A stretch of DNA of 9,589 nucleotides from an uncultured Actinomycetes bacterium (lineage in GTDB: Bacteria > Actinomycetota > Actinomycetes > Nanopelagicales > Nanopelagicaceae): positions 1 to 9,589 of the forward strand of contig CAIMUD010000064.1 of assembly GCA_903844585.1 (NCBI GenBank), in the 5' to 3' direction. Position 1 is the first letter of the stretch; every line of letters starts with the position of its first letter. The notes beneath the pieces are model-generated. The model searched no databases. It had not been told where the DNA came from and saw nothing but the letters and a program-made list of their open reading frames with translations. The translations under genes were made by a program, and so were the position numbers. This document shows positions 1 through 5,979 of the stretch, in pieces.

Positions 1-328
1 GGATGAGGCAACTGGCGGAAAGATTGTTGAGTACGCAGTTGAATCACCTCTTAAGCAAATTGCAATTAACGCTGGTCTTGAAGGCGGAGTTGTAGTTGAG
101 AAAGTTCGTCACCTTGATGTTGGTTTCGGACTTAACGCAGCAACTGGCGAATACGTTGACATGATTAAAGCTGGCATCATCGATCCAGCTAAAGTAACTC
201 GTTCTGCACTACAGAACGCTGCATCGATTGCTGCGCTCTTTATTACAACAGAGGCAGTTATTACAGATAAGCCAGAACCAAAATCGTCTGCACCAGCGGG
301 CGATCCAAGCGGAGGAATGGACTTCTAA
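1..328 (+). CDS. groL: Chaperonin GroEL (Hsp60), C-terminal fragment
   Basis: This is the last 108 or so codons of a 60-kDa chaperonin gene; the frame enters at base 2 and the gene begins outside the window. GroEL forms the double-ring cytosolic ATPase that folds proteins with GroES. The fragment shows the family's equatorial C-terminal signature: a segment reading [20 protein letters not shown], then [28 protein letters not shown], and [22 protein letters not shown], the well-known conserved run near the end of GroEL. The protein ends in a single GGM unit (GDPSGGMDF, stop TAA 326-328) rather than a long GGM repeat or a His-rich tail. Many actinobacteria carry two GroEL copies, one of them with a His-rich tail; the GGM tail fits the canonical housekeeping type. 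The ATP-binding and apical domains are outside the window, so catalytic completeness cannot be judged. Confidence 0.97.
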   Translation, partial: DEATGGKIVEYAVESPLKQIAINAGLEGGVVVEKVRHLDVGFGLNAATGEYVDMIKAGIIDPAKVTRSALQNAASIAALFITTEAVITDKPEPKSSAPAGDPSGGMDF

Positions 329-332
329 ACCC

Positions 333-347
333 CGCTATCCTTAGCGC
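333..347 (+). promoter_or_regulatory. Candidate leaderless promoter -10 box before the DUF3027 gene
   Basis: The hexamer TATCCT (336-341) fits the actinobacterial -10 pattern TANNNT and lies 6 bases before the ATG at 348. There is no Shine-Dalgarno sequence in the 19-base gap after groL. This spacing would start the transcript at or next to the start codon, giving a leaderless mRNA. The same bases form a 5-bp inverted repeat, CGCTA (333-337) and TAGCG (342-346), with loop TCCT. No T-run follows, so it is not a convincing terminator. The promoter reading is inferred from spacing and motif only. Confidence 0.45.
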
Positions 348-1013
348 ATGAGTAAAACTTTTGATGCGCAAGATATTGCGCGAGACGCCGCACTTGCAGA
401 TGCAGAATTTGCATCGCAGGTCGGCGTTTTCGTATCTGTTGAACATGCAGATGAGAATCGCGTTGCAAGTTATCTCTTTGAAGCAGACCTACCTGGATAT
501 AAAGGTTGGCGCTGGTGTGTAACTGTTGCAAAAGTTGATGCAGATTCTGCGCCAACTGTTTGTGATGTTGTTGTTCTTCCTGGCCCTGATTCACTTCTTG
601 CGCCAGATTGGATCGAATACCGCGATCGCATTCAACCTGCAGATATTCAACCGGGAATCATTGTTCCAAGTGCGCTAGATGACACACGTTTGGTTCCGGG
701 TGTAAACGCACTTGTTCAAGATGAAGATTTAGATGCAGTTCAGGTTTTTGATTTAGGTTTATCGCGCGCGCGCGTACTTTCTATTGAAGGCCGTGATCAA
801 GCAAGTGTTCGTTGGTATGCCGGAGATAGCGGACCAAATTCTCCCCTTGCAATCGGTGCACCAAAACCATGTGCATCATGTGGATTTTTCATTCCGATTG
901 CTGGCTCAATGCGTTCGGCTTTTGGTGTCTGCGCTAACGCGATTGCGCCAGATGATGCGCGCGTAGTCTCGGTTGACCACGGATGCGGAGCGCACTCAGA
1001 AGCCACGCTCTGA
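348..1013 (+). CDS. DUF3027 family protein (actinobacterial, unknown function)
   Basis: This 221-residue protein matches my memory of the actinobacterial DUF3027 family, which commonly sits beside the long cold-shock protein, as it does here. No biochemical role is known to me. Visible landmarks are an alpha-helical acidic N-terminus, a GWRW motif (residues 53-56) within LPGYKGWRWCVTVAKV, a PDWIEYRDRIQPADIQPG block (about 86-103), and a C-terminal cluster of Cys175, Cys178, Cys195, His211, Cys213 and His216 (CASC... GVCAN... DHGCGAHSE). That cluster looks like a metal-binding knuckle, which is an inference. There are no membrane segments or signal peptide, so it is presumably cytosolic. The ATG at 348 is chosen because conserved sequence begins soon after it and a -10 box lies just upstream. 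It is 19 bases after groL and 76 bases before the cold-shock gene on the same strand. Confidence 0.85.
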   Translation: MSKTFDAQDIARDAALADAEFASQVGVFVSVEHADENRVASYLFEADLPGYKGWRWCVTVAKVDADSAPTVCDVVVLPGPDSLLAPDWIEYRDRIQPADIQPGIIVPSALDDTRLVPGVNALVQDEDLDAVQVFDLGLSRARVLSIEGRDQASVRWYAGDSGPNSPLAIGAPKPCASCGFFIPIAGSMRSAFGVCANAIAPDDARVVSVDHGCGAHSEATL

Positions 1014-1089
1014 TAAACTTAAGCTCTGCCCGAACCCCTCGGCCACCAGATTTATAAACGAGTGAAGAAAAACCTAAGGAGCCATCCCC
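1014..1089 (+). promoter_or_regulatory. Leader with strong Shine-Dalgarno for the cold-shock gene
   Basis: This 76-base gap ends in AAGGAG (1076-1081), 8 bases before the ATG at 1090, one of the clearest ribosome binding sites in the window. Candidate -10 boxes are TAAACT (1014-1019), giving a leader of roughly 65 bases, and TATAAA (1053-1058), giving about 25 bases. Neither has a recognisable TTGACA -35 at the right distance. I see no strong hairpin or T-run that would end transcription after the DUF3027 gene, so read-through is possible. The RBS is well supported; the promoter choice is not. Confidence 0.5.
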
Positions 1090-1473
1090 ATGCCTACAGG
1101 TCGCGTTAAATGGTTTAGCCTCGAAAAGGGTTTCGGATTCATTGCCTCTGATGAAGGCGAAGATGTTTATCTTGCTGCCACATCACTTCCAGAAGGTATC
1201 CCAACGGTAAAGCCTGGAACAAAACTTGAGTTTGGTGTTGCAGACGGTCGTCGTGGGCCGCAAGCACTTTCAGTTCGCATAATCGATGCGCCAGTTTCTT
1301 TGGTTGATAACAACCGAATCAACAATGACGATCTTGCAGCGATGATTGAAGACACAATTAAAATTTTGGACAAAGTTGGAAATGGACTTCGCCATGGGCG
1401 TCACCCATCTGGAGCTGAAGCAGAACGCCTTGGTCGCGTATTACGCGGGATTGCTGGCCAACTAGAAGCTTAA
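1090..1473 (+). CDS. Cold-shock domain protein, long actinobacterial type
   Basis: This 127-residue cytosolic nucleic-acid-binding protein has one cold-shock domain (about residues 1-65) and a C-terminal extension. It begins MPTGRVKWFSLEKGFGFI; KGFGFI (13-18) is RNP1, with the aromatic binding residues Trp8, Phe15 and Phe17 present. RNP2 is unusual: it reads DVYLAATSL (25-33) where typical members have a DVFVH-like sequence, so the aromatic is Tyr27 and the histidine is replaced by alanine. The extension (66-127) is charged and helical (DDLAAMIEDTIKILDKVG, then AERLGRVLRGIAGQLE). Such 127-residue forms, rather than the 67-70 residue CspA, are known in actinobacteria such as Streptomyces. The start is fixed by AAGGAG 8 bases upstream. 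Its TAA stop (1471-1473) shares bases with the stop of the convergent DUF2530 gene. Confidence 0.95.
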   Translation: MPTGRVKWFSLEKGFGFIASDEGEDVYLAATSLPEGIPTVKPGTKLEFGVADGRRGPQALSVRIIDAPVSLVDNNRINNDDLAAMIEDTIKILDKVGNGLRHGRHPSGAEAERLGRVLRGIAGQLEA

Positions 1474-1664
1474 ATACCTGTTCGTTGATTTCTACGAACT
1501 GAATATTTGATTCCAATTACACCAAGTGATGCACCGCTTATGCATGTCCACACAATCTTGTCTTCGGCCCCTGCAATAAAAGCGATTACTCCGGCGATAA
1601 GCCACGCTATCGCTCCAAGTGAAATCCAGAAGACAACGTTCTGAATCGTAGATCTCACCTTCAT
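1470..1664 (-). CDS. DUF2530 family small membrane protein
   Basis: This 64-residue protein has two predicted transmembrane helices (about 10-31 and 38-53) joined by a short acidic loop (AEDK), with a basic C-terminal tail (RRNQR) that should be cytoplasmic. The block WTCISGASLGVIGIKY (39-54) recalls the conserved second helix of actinobacterial DUF2530 proteins, which are uncharacterised. ATG 1664-1662 is supported by AGGTGG (1677-1672) with a 7-base spacer. That ribosome site lies inside the upstream 26-codon ORF, whose TAA directly abuts this ATG, so the two are probably translationally coupled. The TAA stop at 1472-1470 overlaps the cold-shock gene's stop on the other strand. The family call rests on memory of the motif, gene size and neighbourhood. 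Confidence 0.8.
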   Translation of the reverse strand: MKVRSTIQNVVFWISLGAIAWLIAGVIAFIAGAEDKIVWTCISGASLGVIGIKYSVRRNQRTGI

Positions 1665-1745
1665 TTAAATCCCACCTAAGAAGATAAGTCCCATAATCGC
1701 AACGAGGGCAATGATGGTGATCAGGCGTCGGACCTTATAGCTCAT
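1665..1745 (-). CDS. 26-residue single-pass membrane microprotein
   Basis: This is a complete 26-codon ORF that is too short for routine gene calling. It begins MSYKVRRLIT and ends LIFLGGI before TAA (1667-1665). A basic N-terminus (Lys4, Arg6, Arg7) is followed by an uninterrupted hydrophobic stretch from residue 8 to the end, the layout of a single helix with the N-terminus inside the cell. ATG 1745-1743 has AGGA (1756-1753) at a 7-base spacer, overlapping the stop codon of the MFS gene. Its own stop directly abuts the DUF2530 ATG. This double coupling argues it is translated rather than a chance frame. I do not recognise a family. It could be a real membrane peptide or a leader ORF whose translation sets up initiation of the DUF2530 gene. 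Confidence 0.6.
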   Translation of the reverse strand: MSYKVRRLITIIALVAIMGLIFLGGI

Positions 1746-1757
1746 ATAGAAATCCTA
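1746..1757 (-). promoter_or_regulatory. Ribosome binding site of the microprotein, overlapping the MFS stop
   Basis: On the minus strand the sequence is TAGGATTTCTAT then ATG. TAG (1757-1755) is the MFS stop, and AGGA (1756-1753) is a Shine-Dalgarno core 7 bases before the microprotein start. Ribosomes ending the MFS gene would therefore stop directly on the next ribosome binding site, a usual arrangement for translational coupling. Confidence 0.6.
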
Positions 1758-2912
1758 CTTTGCGCCAATATGTTTTGATGGGAAAAGCGTTATCAGAGTT
1801 ATGGCAATGGCTATCAGAATCGGAATCATTAAATACGCGCGCGAGATACCAAAGCTATCTCCCAAGACTCCGAGCATGAATGGAGAGAACGCGATTGCGC
1901 TGCCCGCGGCAAGAGAGTTATAACCAATTGCAAGATCGGGTCGGTTATTACTGAAAGCAATAATGCGAACAGCGAACATTGGGAATTGAATTGCAACACC
2001 CATACCTACACCAAATAGCGCTACGAGACTGAGCAGCATGTTGTGGGAGAGCCAGAATATTAAAAATGAAGCTCCCTGAAATGCAAAAGCAAAACGAAGT
2101 TGATCATCGATGTGCACCTTGTGAAAGATCGGTGCAATAAACCAACGACTTACTGCAATACCGCTTACGAATGTAACAACAGCTAGCGTTGAAAGCGCTG
2201 CACTCGAACCTACTCGATCACTTAGAAGTGCCGCTGACCAAAAAGAAATACCGAATTCGCATGCAATACTGAGGAAGAAGGCAACTACAGATGCCATAAA
2301 ACCGGCGGTAACTTTGCCTGATTGGCGGCCATGTTCTGGCGGTGTGTGGTGCTCTCCTTCTTTATCCCTGACAAAAAAGTAAAGATAAGGGATTAAGAGA
2401 AGTGAAATCAGCATGCTCAACCGCCAATAATCTGGAAAGAGTGATGCGGTGAGACCGACAGTTAGAATTCCAAGACCACCGACTGAAATACCGATTGCAT
2501 TTGATTGGTTGAGAGAAACCTGTCTATGTTCTGGAAAATCTTCAGATGTTGATGCCGTTGTGTTATTAATTGTTAGTGAAACGCCAAATCCCGTTATAAA
2601 AGCTGAAGCTATTGTTAATTGGACTATTGGAGCAATGGCTAGACAAGTAAGTCCAAACGAGTAAATTCCAAGTCCAAGCCATACCGTTTTCTTTCGGCCA
2701 AGAGTGTGAACAATTCTCGAGTTGAGAAAACCAGAGGTGATTGAAGCAATACCCAGCGCAGTCCCATGCAGCCCTGCTACTTTCAAAGTCGTTCCTTGAT
2801 CTGCGCGCAATAAAGATTGAGCAGATCCAAAACCGCTTATAAAGAAGTTAACAACAGCTGTTTGCCCAGTGAGAAACCAAAAATGCTTAGTGCGTATAAA
2901 TGTTTTTGGCAT
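1755..2912 (-). CDS. Major facilitator superfamily (MFS) transporter
   Basis: This 385-residue polytopic inner-membrane protein has about 12 hydrophobic segments in two halves of six, separated by a charged loop (about 182-200, RDKEGEHHTPPEHGRQSGK). The loop between helices 2 and 3 carries an MFS motif-A-like sequence (61-75, ending HTLGRKK), the best family signature. Helices 4 and 5 contain ITGFGVSLTINNTTA (106-120) and a glycine-rich SNAIGISVGGLGIL (137-150). MFS carriers move small solutes or drugs by proton coupling or facilitated diffusion; the substrate cannot be read from the sequence. ATG 2912-2910 lies 17 bases after the serC stop. No clear Shine-Dalgarno is visible, and a weak -10-like TAACGCT precedes the start. 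It is followed by the microprotein and DUF2530 genes, probably on the same mRNA. Confidence 0.9.
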   Translation of the reverse strand: MPKTFIRTKHFWFLTGQTAVVNFFISGFGSAQSLLRADQGTTLKVAGLHGTALGIASITSGFLNSRIVHTLGRKKTVWLGLGIYSFGLTCLAIAPIVQLTIASAFITGFGVSLTINNTTASTSEDFPEHRQVSLNQSNAIGISVGGLGILTVGLTASLFPDYWRLSMLISLLLIPYLYFFVRDKEGEHHTPPEHGRQSGKVTAGFMASVVAFFLSIACEFGISFWSAALLSDRVGSSAALSTLAVVTFVSGIAVSRWFIAPIFHKVHIDDQLRFAFAFQGASFLIFWLSHNMLLSLVALFGVGMGVAIQFPMFAVRIIAFSNNRPDLAIGYNSLAAGSAIAFSPFMLGVLGDSFGISRAYLMIPILIAIAITLITLFPSKHIGAK

Positions 2913-2929
2913 CTGTAAGCGTTAGCGGC

Positions 2930-4057
<1,128 letters not shown>

Positions 4058-4060
<3 letters not shown>

Positions 4061-4729
4061 CGGGTAGTACCGCGTTACTTCCCAATCGTTAATTGTGTTA
4101 GCCCGCTCATAGCGAAGGCGATCATGAAGGCGCGAATACCGTCCCTGCCAAAATTCAATGGAGAGTGGCGCGACTCGGTATCCGCCCCAGTGCGCAGGTT
4201 TTGGAACAACGCTTCCTTCTGGCCATTTTTCTGCAGCGCCGCGGAATCTTTCTTCTAGCTCTTCTCGTGATGAAAGTGGCGCAGATTGAACACTTGCCCA
4301 TGCACCAATCTGACTCGACCAAGGACGAGATGCAAAGTAGGTTGATGATTCTTCTTCCGAAACTTTTTCAGCAAGTCCGCTAATTGAAATTTGTCGCTCC
4401 ATTGCATACCAAGGAAAGAGCAGCGTGACTTGCGAATTTAACTCAAGCGCCTGTGCTTTACGGGATAAATAATTTGTAAAGAATGTAAAGCCACCTTCGG
4501 AAATATCTTTAAGAAGAACTGTTCGAGATGAAATTAATTCACTTCCATCATTTGCGACTCCAAGTGTGGATAAGACCATTGCATTTGCTTCAACAATAAA
4601 AGGATTTTGGTGCGCCTCCAATAGCCAGTCTGAAAATGCTTTTAGCGGATCCGCCGGTAGAGACTCCAACCCCTTCTCTCCATAGGAACGGCGCATTGCT
4701 GCAATTGCTTCACGGTCTAAGTGCTCCAT
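4058..4729 (-). CDS. pdxH: Pyridoxamine/pyridoxine 5'-phosphate oxidase PdxH
   Basis: PdxH is an FMN-dependent cytosolic homodimer that oxidises PNP or PMP to pyridoxal 5'-phosphate with oxygen. From ATG 4729 the protein has 223 residues, normal for the family. Visible motifs are SSRTVLLK (67-74), GFTFFTNYLSRKAQALELN (about 80-98), LLFPWYAMERQISISG (103-118), SSQIGAWAS, and the C-terminal PAHWGGYRVAPLSIEFWQG (178-196) with RLHDRLRY (200-207); these carry the FMN- and PLP-contacting Arg, Lys, Trp and His residues of the family. It ends in WEVTRYYP, a small variation on the usual RLAP-like end. An upstream GTG at 4798 keeps the frame open but would add 23 residues unlike known N-termini, so I reject it. 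Actinobacteria usually make PLP through PdxS/PdxT, so this enzyme is probably for salvage. Confidence 0.95.
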
Positions 4730-4847
4730 AGATGTATCGAACCTCACTTTCTCTCCGTAGTCATCTTGCAAAAATATGGTCGCTAGCACCCCCGCCACGG
4801 GTGCAGAATTAGCTCAGGATTTAGTACCAAACCGAGTGGAGCAGAAC
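4730..4847. promoter_or_regulatory. Divergent control region between pdxH and citrate synthase
   Basis: This region separates two divergent genes if citrate synthase starts at GTG 4848. Candidate -10 boxes overlap back to back: TATGGT (4775-4780) toward citrate synthase and TATTTT (4776-4771 on the minus strand) toward pdxH. Neither has a good -35. GGAG (4838-4841), 6 bases before GTG 4848, is the likely ribosome site of citrate synthase. On the minus strand GAGG stands 12-13 bases before the pdxH ATG, a weak site. The assignment is tentative. Confidence 0.35.
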
Positions 4848-5963
4848 GTGTCAGATGATTTCAAGCCAGGTCTCGAAGGTGTAATCGCTTTCGAATCGCA
4901 AATCGCTGAACCGGATAAAGAGGGAAGCGCGCTTCGTTACCGCGGTGTAGATATTGAAGATCTAGTTGGTCGCGTTTCATTTGGAAACGTGTGGGGCTTG
5001 CTCGTTGATGATGAATTCAATCCTGGTCTTCCCAACGCAGAACAATTCCCACTCCCAGTTCACTCGGGGGATGTACGCGTAGATGTTCAGTCAGCAATTG
5101 CGATGCTCGCACCGGCGTGGGGATTTAAACCACTTCTAGATATTTCTGATGAAGAAGCGCGAAGTAATCTTGCCCGCACTTCTGTAATGGTTCTTTCATA
5201 TCTTGCTCAAGCTGCGCGTGGAATCGTTGCTACACCTGTTCCAGAATCTGAAATTGATAAGGCGCACACAGTTGTCGAGCGCATGATGATGCGTTGGCGC
5301 GGTGAGCCTGATCCTGCACATGTTCGTGCAATCGATGCTTACTTTGTATCGGCTGCAGAACACGGAATGAATGCATCAACATTTACTGCTCGAGTTATCG
5401 CTTCAACTGGCGCTGATGTCGCTGCATCTATTTCTGGTGCGATAGGCGCGATGTCTGGCCCACTTCATGGTGGCGCACCATCTCGTGTATTGCACATGAT
5501 TGAAGAAGTTGAGAAGACCGGTAATGCCGAAGCTTATGTAAAAGGATTGCTTGACCGTCACGAACGTTTGATGGGATTTGGTCACCGCGTTTACCGAGCA
5601 GAAGATCCACGCGCTCGCACACTTCGCCGCACAGCAAAGGAACTTAACGCACCTCGTTATGAAGTTGCAGAAGCGTTAGAAAAAGCTGCGCTCAAAGAAC
5701 TACGTGAGCGCCAACCAGATCGCGTACTTGAAACCAATGTTGAATTTTGGGCAGCAATTATTTTGGACTTCGCGCAAGTTCCTGCACCGCTTTTCACATC
5801 AATGTTTACAGCCGCTCGTACAGCTGGGTGGTCTGCGCACATACTCGAACAAAAGCGAACAGGCCGTTTGATTCGCCCATCTGCTCGTTACGTCGGTAAA
5901 GCCCCACGTAAGGTTGAAGAAGTAACTGGGTGGGATGCAACTGTGGAGCAACTCCACAAATAG
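4848..5963 (+). CDS. citA: Citrate synthase 2 (actinobacterial CitA type)
   Basis: Citrate synthase condenses acetyl-CoA with oxaloacetate to start the TCA cycle. The 371-residue protein is collinear with actinobacterial 'citrate synthase 2': it begins VSDDFKPGLEG, followed by RYRGVDIEDLVG (about 30-41), SAAEHGMNASTFTAR (His172), SGPLHGGAPS (His207) and MGFGHRVYR (His246), the substrate-binding and catalytic histidine motifs. The loop that carries the catalytic aspartate in classical enzymes reads NVEFWAA, so the position is Glu299; from memory this is usual for this subfamily. I chose GTG 4848 because it gives the family N-terminus and has GGAG 6 bases upstream. ATG 4776 would add 24 residues with GC-rich, atypical codons. 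It is cytosolic. The last codons form a hairpin, and the photolyase gene follows 16 bases later. Confidence 0.93.
   Translation: MSDDFKPGLEGVIAFESQIAEPDKEGSALRYRGVDIEDLVGRVSFGNVWGLLVDDEFNPGLPNAEQFPLPVHSGDVRVDVQSAIAMLAPAWGFKPLLDISDEEARSNLARTSVMVLSYLAQAARGIVATPVPESEIDKAHTVVERMMMRWRGEPDPAHVRAIDAYFVSAAEHGMNASTFTARVIASTGADVAASISGAIGAMSGPLHGGAPSRVLHMIEEVEKTGNAEAYVKGLLDRHERLMGFGHRVYRAEDPRARTLRRTAKELNAPRYEVAEALEKAALKELRERQPDRVLETNVEFWAAIILDFAQVPAPLFTSMFTAARTAGWSAHILEQKRTGRLIRPSARYVGKAPRKVEEVTGWDATVEQLHK
5942..5958 (+). other. 7-bp hairpin in the last codons of citrate synthase
   Basis: TGTGGAG (5942-5948), loop CAA, then CTCCACA (5952-5958) is a perfect 7-bp inverted repeat ending just before the TAG stop at 5961-5963. 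Only a mixed sequence follows, with no T-run, so it is not a classical intrinsic terminator. It could stabilise the 3' end of the mRNA or weaken transcription into the photolyase gene. Confidence 0.45.
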
Positions 5964-5966
5964 CGT

Positions 5967-5979
5967 TATCGTTTCGCAT
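5967..5979 (+). promoter_or_regulatory. Candidate leaderless -10 box for the photolyase gene
   Basis: TATCGT (5967-5972) fits TANNNT and stands 7 bases before the ATG at 5980, within the 16-base gap after citrate synthase. There is no Shine-Dalgarno, and the arrangement closely mirrors TATCCT before the DUF3027 gene. A leaderless transcript is the simplest reading. Confidence 0.4.

Noticed and set aside
325..594. Gln/His-rich 89-codon open frame opposite the DUF3027 start
   Set aside because: The composition is that of the antisense of a coding frame; it has no family features and covers the groL/DUF3027 junction.
2449..2664. Plus-strand 71-codon open frame inside the MFS gene
   Set aside because: It is antisense to transmembrane helices of a well-supported transporter and shows no start signal.
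4730..4798. N-terminal extension of PdxH from GTG 4798
   Set aside because: The added 23 residues do not resemble PdxH N-termini and would overlap the divergent citrate synthase control region.
5935..5979. Photolyase start at ATG 5935
   Set aside because: It would overlap the end of citrate synthase and add 15 residues ahead of the canonical MWFRRDLR start.
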